Shown here piece after piece: positions 1 to 7,140 of a DNA stretch of 64,000 nt. The position numbers and the translations under genes were made by a program. Position 1 is the stretch's first letter, and the number at the start of each line of letters is the position of its first letter. This DNA comes from Pollutibacter soli. GTDB taxonomy: Bacteria > Bacteroidota > Bacteroidia > Chitinophagales > Chitinophagaceae. The stretch is taken from contig JARJHS010000001.1 in NCBI GenBank assembly GCA_029269725.1, forward strand, positions 1 through 64,000. The letters run 5' to 3'. The notes under the pieces are model-generated. The model did not search any database. It was not told the DNA's origin and saw only the letters and a program-made list of their open reading frames with translations.

Positions 1-60
1 TTCCTAACCTCCTTTTTATACAGCTCAATTGTGTATAAACCTATATCCAAAACTGAAAAT

Positions 61-104
61 AAAAAAAGCTGCCTCATTTTACTTTTGAGACAGCCTCTTT
101 TTTC
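61..104 (+). terminator. Intrinsic terminator of a gene upstream of the window
   Basis: A stem pairs 68-76 with 86-94 (one mismatch) around a loop of about 9 bases. It is preceded by seven A and followed by CCTCTTTTTT, so it could stop transcription entering from the left, before the tRNA. Confidence 0.6.
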
Positions 105-168
105 AATTCTTAATAGTCAACCGCATAGTCTCTGTTTCAAATTTCTTAGTTTCCTAACTTTATCTCAC

Positions 169-241
169 GCCAACTTAGCTCAGCTGGTAGAGCATTTCAT
201 TCGTAATGAAAGGGTCGTCGGTTCGAATCCGATAGTTGGCT
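169..241 (+). tRNA. tRNA-Thr, anticodon CGT
   Basis: The 73 bases fold as a full cloverleaf. The acceptor arm pairs GCCAACT (169-175) with AGTTGGC (234-240), the D arm is GCTC/GAGC, the anticodon arm TTTCA/TGAAA encloses loop TTCGTAA with anticodon CGT, and the T arm carries the standard GGTTCGAATCC. No CCA is encoded. The 3' part doubles as the attachment site of the element to its right. Integration kept the tRNA intact because the element carries the same 3' sequence. Confidence 0.95.
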
Positions 242-242
242 C
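194..242 (+). repeat. Left attachment site (49-bp direct repeat, tRNA 3' half)
   Basis: Positions 194-242 are identical to 8672-8720 in the same orientation. The repeat starts in the anticodon stem and ends one base past the tRNA. Bases outside differ on both sides (C193 versus A8671, T243 versus A8721), which fixes the ends. This is the layout left when a tyrosine recombinase integrates into a tRNA gene. Confidence 0.9.
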
Positions 243-286
243 TGCAAAACAAATAAATAGATATAATCGTAGGTTGTTATTTGATG

Positions 287-309
287 TTTGACATACCATT
301 TGCATACTA
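287..309 (+). repeat. Left copy of 23-bp element-end repeat (possible integrase arm site)
   Basis: The segment with core ACATACCATTTGCATAC matches 8527-8549 with one mismatch in the same orientation. Each copy holds two 8-9 bp half units (ACATACYAT and GCATACTA) spaced 11 bp apart. It lies 45 bp inside the left att repeat and overlaps the end of the HEPN gene. Paired short direct units near att sites are typical of arm-type binding sites of lambda-like integrases; binding here is inferred. Confidence 0.55.
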
Positions 310-906
310 TTGCTCGCCAAGCGGTATTTTCTTTAACTTTTTAAATTGTTCGATAAATTCTGCAGTATTAATTCCTGAGACACTATGATAATCAGGATAG
401 GTATACTCCCCGGTCGTTTCTTCAAATTCTCTTACTAAACCTTCAAGTAGTGCAATCATTTTTTGCAATTCATTGTACTCGGAAAGTGTAAATAGTCTTT
501 TAACAAACGGATCAGAATTCGGTGTTCCATCTAAATGCGCAAATTCTTTATCTCGTTTATCTCTTAAAACATGATAGATATTCAAACTTTGAACAAGATC
601 GAAGGTGTCTTTCCAAGATTGGAATTCAAGATAAGGAGGATCTGCTTTTTCAAGATCATTAAGTAAGCCGCCAATTGATGCTGCGTTACTCGTGGGATAT
701 TTTTTACTAGGTGCATCTGTCAACTTACATAATTCCATTATTAGGATGTAAGTAAAGCCAAGGAGATAATGTATAAAAAACGTTCTTTCGGCTAAAGTGA
801 ATCTAGAATCGGCAGTACTTTCTAAAATTTGCTGAGTTTCTTCAAATGCTTTTTTACTCCAATTAAATACAGCTGAAATTGATTCTATACGTTGTTTGAT
901 GGTCAT
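307..906 (-). CDS. HEPN-domain protein, AbiU2-like (defence candidate)
   Basis: The product is a soluble, all-helical protein of about 199 residues. The mid-C region has RDKRDKEFAH, which fits the HEPN motif R-x4-6-H. The preceding helix FIHYLLGFTYILIMELCKL matches the pattern of AbiU2-type HEPN proteins, which are linked to abortive infection and RNA cleavage. I chose ATG 906; the longer start at 939 would add 11 residues and run across a palindrome. It sits alone at the left end of the satellite, where such islands usually carry accessory cargo. There is no antitoxin or nucleotidyltransferase partner next to it. The fold assignment is fairly secure; the antiphage role is inferred from family and location. 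Confidence 0.65.
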   Translation of the reverse strand: MTIKQRIESISAVFNWSKKAFEETQQILESTADSRFTLAERTFFIHYLLGFTYILIMELCKLTDAPSKKYPTSNAASIGGLLNDLEKADPPYLEFQSWKDTFDLVQSLNIYHVLRDKRDKEFAHLDGTPNSDPFVKRLFTLSEYNELQKMIALLEGLVREFEETTGEYTYPDYHSVSGINTAEFIEQFKKLKKIPLGEQ

Positions 907-908
907 AA

Positions 909-925
909 ATTTGTTTGAAACAAAT
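909..925. promoter_or_regulatory. Palindrome just upstream of the HEPN start (operator candidate)
   Basis: ATTTGTTTGAAACAAAT is a perfect 8-bp inverted repeat around one central G, three bases upstream of ATG 906. A repressor bound here would cover the start region. No regulator can be assigned from sequence alone. Confidence 0.35.
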
Positions 926-952
926 CTAATAATTACCAAAATGAATAAAGAA

Positions 953-972
953 CCCCGGCATTTCTACCGGGG
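953..972 (-). terminator. GC-rich hairpin between HEPN and capsid genes
   Basis: CCCCGG (953-958) pairs with CCGGGG (967-972) around an 8-base loop. It lacks a clear U tract, so it may be a weak terminator or an RNA end protector between two same-strand genes. Confidence 0.4.
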
Positions 973-1008
973 CGACCAGAACAAAGAAACCACAAAATAT
1001 TTTTAATG

Positions 1009-1038
1009 AAGCCCCAACCTTAGACAAGGTCGGGGCTT
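1009..1038 (-). terminator. Strong hairpin after the capsid gene
   Basis: AAGCCCC (1009-1015) pairs with GGGGCTT (1032-1038), then ACCTT with AAGGT after one mismatch, with a 4-base loop. It lies 37 bp beyond the capsid stop codon. With the second hairpin at 953-972 it separates the capsid transcript from the HEPN gene. Confidence 0.65.
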
Positions 1039-1074
1039 ATAGTTCACGCTAAAATCTAAACAACGAAAGAAATA

Positions 1075-2106
1075 TTATTCATCACCTCTGACAAAAGCCT
1101 TAGGTGAGTATATCATGATATCCGCACGGCTTTCAGCACGCACGGTTACGTTGTTCTTAATGAAATCGTCACCGGTTTCAGCCGTTCTGATATTGAATGC
1201 TTCAGCTTGTGCAATGGCAGCTTTACCAAAGTCACCTACCCAGACCTTACCAGAAGCAACCAGATTCGATTTAAACACCGGCAAACCTGCTACCATTACC
1301 TGACCGCTGTCAGAAACCTTTACACCTGCCGGCGTGCTGTAATTGCTCGGTGCAGTTTTCAAAATCTTAACCCATGCTGATGGCCTTAATATAACCGCGC
1401 TGGCAGTATAACCGCTGGCCTCCACCTGTGCAACGTAATCCAGAATCTTATCAATTGTTTCCGTTGCCGATGTACTTCCCGTATCTGCTACAGATGTTAG
1501 CGAAGTGAAAAAACTCTGATCTTCAGCAGTTAGATAATCCTCAATCAAAGACTGAGAAATATATGCAGCAAGGAAAGGCAAATCTTCAAGCATTACGCGT
1601 GATACCTTTACCCAGGCAGCCAAATACTGCAGGGTCTGATTGATCATAAGCACGTCGTAATCCATTTGGCTTTTCTCTGTGTTTTCAGCAACACGGGAGA
1701 AAGATCCCTCTGAAATTGTTGTGGGGGTTCTAGGGTAGGCTATGTTACCCGTCGCAGTCTGTACCGTGGTAATCAGATTACGTAAATGAAATTTGTTAGT
1801 TGGTCGCTGTGGCGTGCCTGCATAACTTCGGATACTATCCCCTGTTAGGTTTGATCCTATGGTCATGTTTCCGGCAACCTTTAGTTGCATAACATGCTCC
1901 TGACCTTTTAGAAGTGCCTTAATCTGTGAAGCATTCTTAATAAGTGCTTCAGTTACTTTTGCCTGCAACGTGTAACCTTCTCCGTTACCGCCTAATATGC
2001 GGCCTCCCTTTGCCTGAAGTTCATGCACACGATCTTCTAGCGGCTTAAGCCTGTTGTCTATTTTGTCATTGATCTCATCGATCAATGCAAATGTTTCTTT
2101 TGACAT
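1075..2106 (-). CDS. Phage major capsid protein, HK97 fold
   Basis: The protein has 343 residues. Residues 1-90 are charged and partly coiled-coil, in the position of a delta/scaffold segment. The conserved core follows: N-arm about 95-118, E-loop with NIAYPRTPTTISEGSF (about 121-136), spine helix about 176-200, then the A-domain with ASAVILRPSAWVKILK (235-250) and the closing stretch with GLPVFKSN, KVWVGDF, NNVTVRAESRAD and SPKAFVRGD. These are standard features of tailed-phage HK97-type capsids. Unusually, no portal, protease, large terminase or tail gene is nearby. It is a full-length gene with a hairpin after it, so it looks maintained. It may build small satellite capsids or interfere with helper assembly. 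Encapsulins share the fold but normally lack this phage-type N-arm and neighbours. Confidence 0.88.
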   Translation of the reverse strand: MSKETFALIDEINDKIDNRLKPLEDRVHELQAKGGRILGGNGEGYTLQAKVTEALIKNASQIKALLKGQEHVMQLKVAGNMTIGSNLTGDSIRSYAGTPQRPTNKFHLRNLITTVQTATGNIAYPRTPTTISEGSFSRVAENTEKSQMDYDVLMINQTLQYLAAWVKVSRVMLEDLPFLAAYISQSLIEDYLTAEDQSFFTSLTSVADTGSTSATETIDKILDYVAQVEASGYTASAVILRPSAWVKILKTAPSNYSTPAGVKVSDSGQVMVAGLPVFKSNLVASGKVWVGDFGKAAIAQAEAFNIRTAETGDDFIKNNVTVRAESRADIMIYSPKAFVRGDE

Positions 2107-2304
2107 TTGGATAAATAAATTACTTGTTAAATAATTCAGATTTGCTCCGGCGCAAGACTTAAAACAAGTGGTGGCTTCTTTGGTGCATTATCGGCTCCGG
2201 GGAGGAGTGATGTAGCGAGCTCCGAGTTGATAGCGTTGTGTGGTGGCTATGCCTCTGTTTTACCATACAAAAATACGAAATTTGTAGTTGCAAAACGTTG
2301 TGCT

Positions 2305-2880
2305 ATGCGTGAACAATTAGTTAACCAGATTGAAAGCCTGTTGTCAGGAAAAGCAAAACCGCTGGATACATTACCGCCGGTATTTTGGATGATTGACAAT
2401 GCCACAGGACTATATTACACCAACATAAACGGCAAACGGATTGCCCTGCCACGTGAAAAGATTCAGGCATTCCATGACGCAATGGGAGGTAAGAACTATG
2501 TCGTATTTGTGGAAGAAAGATATTCTGAATCACTAAGCAGTAATGAAGATACCGTACCCAATGACAGCCTGATACTGGCTGCTCCCGGTAAGCCGACCAT
2601 TGTACTTGCATTTGATCAATGTTGTGATGAACTAACAGAGGAAGTGCAGGTATCTGTACCCACCACCACGTTTATTCAGGCTGATCCTGTTCAGAAAAAT
2701 GATGAACAAGAACCATTGCCAGAACTCAGACCACACACAAAGAAATGCAAGTGTAGTGAATGCAACCCACCACCCCCCGAACCGTTGCAGCCGTTATGCC
2801 AAGAAATACGGATATCCGTTTCCGGGAATGCCAGATACAACAATTCCGAGGAAGTGTTTGGTTGGGCTGAATGGTTCTAA
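2305..2880 (+). CDS. Unknown satellite protein with Cys/Pro-rich tail
   Basis: This is the only substantial plus-strand gene in the element. The chosen ATG at 2305 begins MREQLVNQIESLL and gives 191 residues; an upstream ATG at 2227 would add 26 poorly protein-like residues. The first 90 residues look globular (PPVFWMIDNATGLYYTNING). The tail has KKCKCSECNPPPPEP, with the CxC and CxxC pattern of a small metal knuckle. It ends 4 bp into the convergent gene at 2877. A run of six C at about 2773 could shift translation into another open frame that continues to 2923. I do not recognise the family; opposite orientation suggests separately transcribed cargo. Confidence 0.55.
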   Translation: MREQLVNQIESLLSGKAKPLDTLPPVFWMIDNATGLYYTNINGKRIALPREKIQAFHDAMGGKNYVVFVEERYSESLSSNEDTVPNDSLILAAPGKPTIVLAFDQCCDELTEEVQVSVPTTTFIQADPVQKNDEQEPLPELRPHTKKCKCSECNPPPPEPLQPLCQEIRISVSGNARYNNSEEVFGWAEWF

Positions 2881-3068
2881 TTGTGCCTTATGGCTGCGTT
2901 ATAGCGATCCTCAGACAATTTAACGGCCTCCTGCAGCCAATGGAGACGATCGTCCAGTATGCCTGCTATATCGGCCTGTATTACGATTTGCATCGCCTCT
3001 GGTAAAGTGCAGTTCATTACTTCCTGAAGTGTTTGCGCTGTGTTAAGATACTTCTCAATTCTACTCAT
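2877..3068 (-). CDS. Small helical protein coupled to the DUF5681-like gene
   Basis: The product has 63 residues and is predicted to be almost entirely helical (MSRIEKYLNTAQTLQEVMNC at the start). Its ATG overlaps the stop of the upstream gene by 4 bp (ATGA), so translation is probably coupled and the two proteins may act together. I recognise no family. Its place between the packaging-like gene and the capsid gene makes a packaging or capsid accessory role possible, but that is only inferred. Confidence 0.6.
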   Translation of the reverse strand: MSRIEKYLNTAQTLQEVMNCTLPEAMQIVIQADIAGILDDRLHWLQEAVKLSEDRYNAAIRHN

Positions 3069-3427
3069 AACTCAATTTTAATTGTTTCTGATTGTTTAAG
3101 ATTTTCCAGTGCTTTAGTGGTTGCCGCATCAATGATCATTTGTTGCGTCGCTGCCAGCTGATCGTCGGTGAAGTGCTCTATTGAACCTTCGACCTTCATT
3201 GCTGTTGCCTGCAACTTCGGGGTAACATATGCCTGTGCCTCCAAGTAAAAACGTGCTTGCTCCCATGCAGACAGTTCGGATAATATTCGCTCCATGCGTT
3301 TATGGGTGTAGAATCCTTTCAGTAACCGCTCAATGCGGCCTCTGTTGGTTGTAGCAGGATTTTTAAAGCTCGGTTGCCCTTTAGGGTTAGGGCTTTTCAT
3401 CCCTTTCACCCATGCTGGATTTGCCAT
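3065..3427 (-). CDS. DUF5681 / small-terminase-like protein
   Basis: The product has 120 residues. It opens with ANPAWVKGMKSPNPKGQP, the short basic Gly/Pro/Lys motif typical of DUF5681-type proteins that occur beside phage terminases. A basic helical middle follows (RGRIERLLKGFYTHKRMER) and then SAWEQARFYLEAQAYVTPKL, like the segment seen in that family. Small terminases choose the DNA to be packaged, and islands of the SaPI type carry their own copy to redirect helper packaging. No large terminase is present. A partial copy of the element-end repeat lies about 22 bp before the start codon. Family placement is moderately sure; function is inferred. Confidence 0.6.
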   Translation of the reverse strand: MANPAWVKGMKSPNPKGQPSFKNPATTNRGRIERLLKGFYTHKRMERILSELSAWEQARFYLEAQAYVTPKLQATAMKVEGSIEHFTDDQLAATQQMIIDAATTKALENLKQSETIKIEL

Positions 3428-3448
3428 GTATATGAAGTTTGGTATTTA

Positions 3449-3464
3449 AAATAGTATGTCAAAT
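3449..3464 (-). promoter_or_regulatory. Partial copy of the element-end repeat upstream of the DUF5681 gene
   Basis: On the minus strand the 16 bases ATTTGACATACTATTT match the first 16 bases of the copy around 8526-8549. The site is 22-37 bp upstream of ATG 3427. The same sequence before the integrase and before a possible packaging operon suggests a shared operator. Confidence 0.45.
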
Positions 3465-3504
3465 TGTTGATCGTGTTTGTAAGTCAATGTTAACCATTTG
3501 GTTG

Positions 3505-3651
3505 TCAGGTAGTTCCTTTCATTAAGCATGAAAGCGGGAATTGTTTCACGTGTGTTCGCGTGGCGTTGTCGCAGTTGTCACACTGAATAATCCGCTTGTC
3601 TATACAAGCATAATCGTACGAGGTTACGAGGTTCATTTCCTGATTATTCAT
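3505..3651 (-). CDS. Possible 48-aa Cys-containing protein
   Basis: An ATG at 3651 opens a 48-residue frame ending in TGA at 3505. The product contains CIDKRIIQCDNCDNATRTH, with a CxxC pair and two more Cys/His positions that could form a small zinc site. Its first codons overlap two iterons (3617-3633), so the open frame could be accidental. It lies between the primase gene and the DUF5681 operon in the same orientation as both. Confidence 0.3.
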   Translation of the reverse strand: MNNQEMNLVTSYDYACIDKRIIQCDNCDNATRTHVKQFPLSCLMKGTT

Positions 3652-3928
3652 TTGGATTTTTTTGTCTAGGTTTTCATGTTATTATTCTTTCTTTTTTATA
3701 TTTCTCCTAAATAGAAAAGTTAGTTCGTAAGCTCGTAATCCTTTCGAAATCGGCATCCGGCTTGGATTTCCGATACGAGGTTGAAAAAAAGGAGAGCTCG
3801 TGGAAGTTCGTAAAAACGCTTTCATTTTAAAATGACTGTACATTTTCCATCGGTTGCCAGTGTTCAATCTCATCGTTTACGAGGTTGTCAGGCTCGTTTA
3901 CGACCTTCCATTTTTCATAGGCTCGTAA
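3617..3928. other. Putative replication origin: iterons flanking an AT-rich core
   Basis: The short word TACGAGGTT and its inverse (G)CTCGTAA recur, exactly or nearly, at 3617-3625, 3625-3633, 3723-3730, 3731-3738, 3774-3782, 3796-3803, 3806-3813, 3878-3886, 3892-3907 and 3921-3928. The block 3634-3722 between the first pair and the rest is strongly AT-rich. The last copies lie inside the 3' end of the primase-helicase gene. Iterons on both sides of an AT-rich core directly after a rep/primase gene is the known layout of SaPI origins. Function is inferred from architecture. Confidence 0.6.
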
Positions 3929-6292
3929 AATTTCATCCTTGAAATGGTACGCCATCTTACCATTAAAACCATTCGTAGTATCCAGGCTAATTCCCATTTC
4001 TTTACACCACCGGATGACCCATTTGGAAAACGTTTCCACCTTCAGTTTTTCAAAGTCAGGATACATTTCTGTAAACTGCTTCTTAAAGTCTTCCTTAATT
4101 ATTTTGACAGGGATTTTATTCTTTACGGTCATATAGTCCATCCATTCAATAAAATTCCGGTTAGTATCCTGTATAAGCTTCTTCTTGTGGAGATTGATAT
4201 TTTCGGGTTCAATAAGCCCTTCAGACAAGTATAGCTGGATACACTCCACCATATAGTTGTCAAACCGGCACCACTCTGCATTATCCCAGTCATCAAAGAA
4301 TCTATGATGAAAGTGGTCCATCGGCGTGAATGAGCTGCTAAACGTATCCATCAATTCAAGGTCAAATCTTCGCCGTAAGTGGCTGCTTCCGCTGCCCCTA
4401 ATTGCGTAGTTTGTTGTAATCAAAAATTTGGGCGACTCTGAATATGGAATAGTAAATGAAGTTTTGTTTTTCTTTTCCACAGTCAGCCCATCGGTTGTCG
4501 GTGAAAAAAGCGGCTCCAGATCAAAGTTCTTTTCCGCGTCCTCAATTGCAATTATTTGAGTGCCCTCTGAAAACTGTTGAAAAGCAAAACTCTTTTTCGT
4601 GCTGAAGTTTTTCCCATCGACACAGATAATCTTTACGATCTTATCGCAAAATTTAATTAGCAGCCCTTTACCCGTTCCGCCCTGAGGCTCGCTGTCATTC
4701 TGATCAAAGGATGCATCGGTAAAGATAGGTATCCGAGGACTCGCCGGATCTTTGTACGGGTGGCACAAATATCCAATTGCACTCCGGAATGAGTTGAGGT
4801 TTTTCCCCGCAATAAGTTTGATAAACTCTGCGGCATCTCCATTACTTTCACCTGCATGGAATTCTCTATTCTTAATTTGATCCGCCCATATAAGACCATC
4901 CAGATTATCATAAGGTATTAACTCCTGTTTATCTGTGATTTTTAAAGCTCCGTTTTTGTAGAAAACAAATGAAGTCTGGGAAGTGCATCTAAGCATTTGC
5001 GTAATATCCAGGTCTTCCAATAAAGTGATGATACCAACCTTTGAAAATATAGTACTGAGGTTTCGAAGAAAGTGGTTATATACTTTCTCTGTTACGTCGT
5101 TTTTTACAAAATCGCAGAATAATTTTTTTAGTTTGTCGATAGGGAAAATATGCACGACGTTCCCCACAATCTGAACGATTATAAAGTCATCATCCGACTC
5201 TGATCGCCTGAATTTTCTAAATCCAGTTCTTGTTGTCCATTCAGCTATCGCACCGAGATTAATTTCAACCTTGCTAGATTCAGATATTGTATAAAATTCT
5301 GACTGTTCTGAATTGAAAACTCCGAAGCCTGTTTCAGCCAAGTATTTAGCTGCGGCAAATTTATCTCCATCATGTTCAAGATATGCCTTCAGTTTAAATG
5401 CTGAAATGGGTTCCTCATAGGGAAACTCTGTAGACGTGGTGAAGAGGTAAAGTGTATTAGATTCTTTGAATAGCGTCCCAGAACTTTTGGATGAAGCTCC
5501 TGGGCGTCGCAATATAATTCTATCACCATCCTCATTTACGATTGTCCATCCTCTGGTTGTAAGTTGTTCCAACATCCATTCCCAATTGTGCTGCCTGTTG
5601 AAAATTACCCAAGGTGCATCCTCCCGGCTCTGTTGCCTTTTGGATAATCCGACAACTTCAGGTACTTCCACTTGGTTGAATGTTTTACAAATGCCGAGAA
5701 TAATTTGCCTTTCTTCGGGAGTTATCTCAATTATTGATTCAAGATCACCACTATAAAAGTCATAGCCCTTCGATGGTGGCACGGGGGTATAGTCTCCGGT
5801 GCCAAGCAGTTCGATCAGAGGTTTTACTGTATCGCCTTTTGCTCGTTCCTGAGTTGTTGCGGGCCGTTCTGCGAGCTTCTTCTTAGCGCTTGTAACATCA
5901 CATTTGAAGAATAAATGGTAGCCTTTGTTTGGAGTTTTGATAATAAGTAGGCCTTTTATGATATCCGGAAGGGTGTGCTCCAGAATATTCATAAACGTAG
6001 AAAACAGCTTTCCTGTAAGGTCATACTTACAATCAAAGTCAAGACAATTCAATTTAAGCTTCGATTCAATTAAAATTGCGACGCCGTCTGTATTGTCTCG
6101 GAGATAGAAATTAATATTACCAGCATGAAGTGGTAAAGTTTTCGCCTTGTTCACACCGCCCTTTTTAAAACCAGTAGGTTCTTTCCCGGCAATAGGGATG
6201 ACGTTGTATCCTAAGTGCATTAGTTCAATTGCATCACCTATTGTAACTTTGTCTTGAACTTCTCTTACTACGGCTGTCTGTGTGTTACTCAT
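3827..6292 (-). CDS. Bifunctional primase-polymerase / helicase
   Basis: This 821-residue protein has an N-terminal archaeo-eukaryotic-type primase-polymerase domain: LDFDCKYD supplies the D-x-D metal ligands (D85, D87), GYHLFFK the conserved His (H126), and YTPVPPSKG follows. The C-terminal half is a D5-like/SF3-type ATPase: Walker A GGTGKG (538-543), Walker B IIAIEDA (580-586), a sensor Asn in FLITTNY (about 628) and an arginine-finger segment SHLRRRFD. Such proteins prime and unwind their own replicon in satellites and plasmids. It is last in an operon of four overlapping genes, and an iteron cluster overlaps its 3' end, so it probably recognises that origin. Confidence 0.88.
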   Translation of the reverse strand: MSNTQTAVVREVQDKVTIGDAIELMHLGYNVIPIAGKEPTGFKKGGVNKAKTLPLHAGNINFYLRDNTDGVAILIESKLKLNCLDFDCKYDLTGKLFSTFMNILEHTLPDIIKGLLIIKTPNKGYHLFFKCDVTSAKKKLAERPATTQERAKGDTVKPLIELLGTGDYTPVPPSKGYDFYSGDLESIIEITPEERQIILGICKTFNQVEVPEVVGLSKRQQSREDAPWVIFNRQHNWEWMLEQLTTRGWTIVNEDGDRIILRRPGASSKSSGTLFKESNTLYLFTTSTEFPYEEPISAFKLKAYLEHDGDKFAAAKYLAETGFGVFNSEQSEFYTISESSKVEINLGAIAEWTTRTGFRKFRRSESDDDFIIVQIVGNVVHIFPIDKLKKLFCDFVKNDVTEKVYNHFLRNLSTIFSKVGIITLLEDLDITQMLRCTSQTSFVFYKNGALKITDKQELIPYDNLDGLIWADQIKNREFHAGESNGDAAEFIKLIAGKNLNSFRSAIGYLCHPYKDPASPRIPIFTDASFDQNDSEPQGGTGKGLLIKFCDKIVKIICVDGKNFSTKKSFAFQQFSEGTQIIAIEDAEKNFDLEPLFSPTTDGLTVEKKNKTSFTIPYSESPKFLITTNYAIRGSGSSHLRRRFDLELMDTFSSSFTPMDHFHHRFFDDWDNAEWCRFDNYMVECIQLYLSEGLIEPENINLHKKKLIQDTNRNFIEWMDYMTVKNKIPVKIIKEDFKKQFTEMYPDFEKLKVETFSKWVIRWCKEMGISLDTTNGFNGKMAYHFKDEILRAYEKWKVVNEPDNLVNDEIEHWQPMENVQSF

Positions 6293-6572
6293 CGTCAGCC
6301 GTTTTTATTTTCCTCAAGGGAAGTGAAAAAAGTAATGACGTATCGAAAGCAGATTCTTCAGCTCTTTTGCGCCAATAGCGGTAATGTTTAGATGTAAATG
6401 GAAGATGTTCATATTCTGTACCATCAACGGTTAACCATTTCACGCACTCGCTTACGTCGTTAACCTTAAACGCTTCACGCGCCGCCCTACATATTGGGCA
6501 TCCTGCAGGCAGTACATACCTCGAGTTTTTGAAGTGATAGGCGCGAACCGGCAAATAAATTAAATTACTCAT
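6285..6572 (-). CDS. Small Cys-motif protein in the replication operon
   Basis: The product has 95 residues. A single CPICRAA motif near residue 25 could be half of a metal site, followed by a basic helical segment (SKHYRYWRKRAEESAFD). It overlaps the primase start by 8 bp and the upstream HTH gene by 4 bp, so it is co-translated with both. I do not recognise the family. A replication accessory or regulator role fits the context but is not shown by the sequence. Confidence 0.65.
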   Translation of the reverse strand: MSNLIYLPVRAYHFKNSRYVLPAGCPICRAAREAFKVNDVSECVKWLTVDGTEYEHLPFTSKHYRYWRKRAEESAFDTSLLFSLPLRKIKTADDE

Positions 6573-6868
6573 TTGCTCACGCCCCCCTTCGTGTATCGTT
6601 TTCCGTTAGAGCGTATAAAACTATCCAACTCGGATTTAAAAAAGTACAAACGGCGGCCGATCTTATGGGAAGGTATCTTTCGGCTGCTGGCTCCGTTGTA
6701 AAGCGTTTGTTCTGCAATACCGAGGTATTCAGCGGCGGGCTTTAATAAAAGTGCCGATTCTTTTTGTGGTGGTGCTTTTAATGCCTGTAGTTCTGCTTTA
6801 AGTGCAGCAACTTCATTCTGCAACTCTCGAAAAGCAGTGGGCAACGTCTCAAATGTTATGTTAGACAT
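6569..6868 (-). CDS. Helix-turn-helix protein, excisionase/HTH_17 type
   Basis: The 99-residue product begins with a short coiled coil (RELQNEVAALKAELQALKA), which probably mediates dimerisation. A winged HTH of the excisionase/MerR-like class follows: PAAEYLGIAEQTLYNGAS, then KIPSHKIGRRLYFFKSELDSF, the typical wing. Proteins of this kind bend DNA at att sites for excision or act as small regulators. It overlaps its neighbours by 4 and 8 bp inside the replication operon. Confidence 0.8.
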   Translation of the reverse strand: MSNITFETLPTAFRELQNEVAALKAELQALKAPPQKESALLLKPAAEYLGIAEQTLYNGASSRKIPSHKIGRRLYFFKSELDSFIRSNGKRYTKGGVSK

Positions 6869-7058
6869 TTGTAGCCGCCTCCTGTCGGTTGCTATTGGCT
6901 TTCTGCCAACGAGAAATTTCTTCTGGATCGAATGTAACGCGGCCTGAGGGATAGGCCTGAAGGAATGGAATGCGCCCTTGTTTTTTTAACCGGTATATGT
7001 GGGCAATGGAAAGTCCGGTTTGCTTTGCAACGCTTTTTGCGTTAACGTGTTTAATCAC
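6861..7058 (-). CDS. AlpA-like / HTH_17 DNA-binding protein
   Basis: The 65-residue product is almost only a winged HTH: NAKSVAKQTGLSIAHIYRLK as the helix-turn-helix, then GRIPFLQAYPSGRVTFDPEE as the wing and ISRWQ as the closing helix. This matches small AlpA/excisionase-type regulators of satellites, which control integrase expression or excision. It is the first gene of the four-gene replication operon, directly downstream of a good Bacteroidota-type promoter, so it may switch the whole operon. Confidence 0.8.
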   Translation of the reverse strand: MIKHVNAKSVAKQTGLSIAHIYRLKKQGRIPFLQAYPSGRVTFDPEEISRWQKANSNRQEAATNV

Positions 7059-7140
7059 TTCTGTTCATAATAGATAGTGTGCCTTTTAAATTTTGATTTA
7101 ATAAATATCCAAGATGCTACTGAAAACTAATTTACTTATA

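Noticed and set aside
1075-2106. Encapsulin instead of phage capsid
   Set aside because: The E-loop, N-arm and the phage-type C end, along with the mobile context, fit a phage capsid better; no cargo enzyme is adjacent.
3682-3873. 63-aa minus-strand frame next to the primase 3' end
   Set aside because: It lies across the iteron region and overlaps the primase in another frame; composition reflects the repeats.
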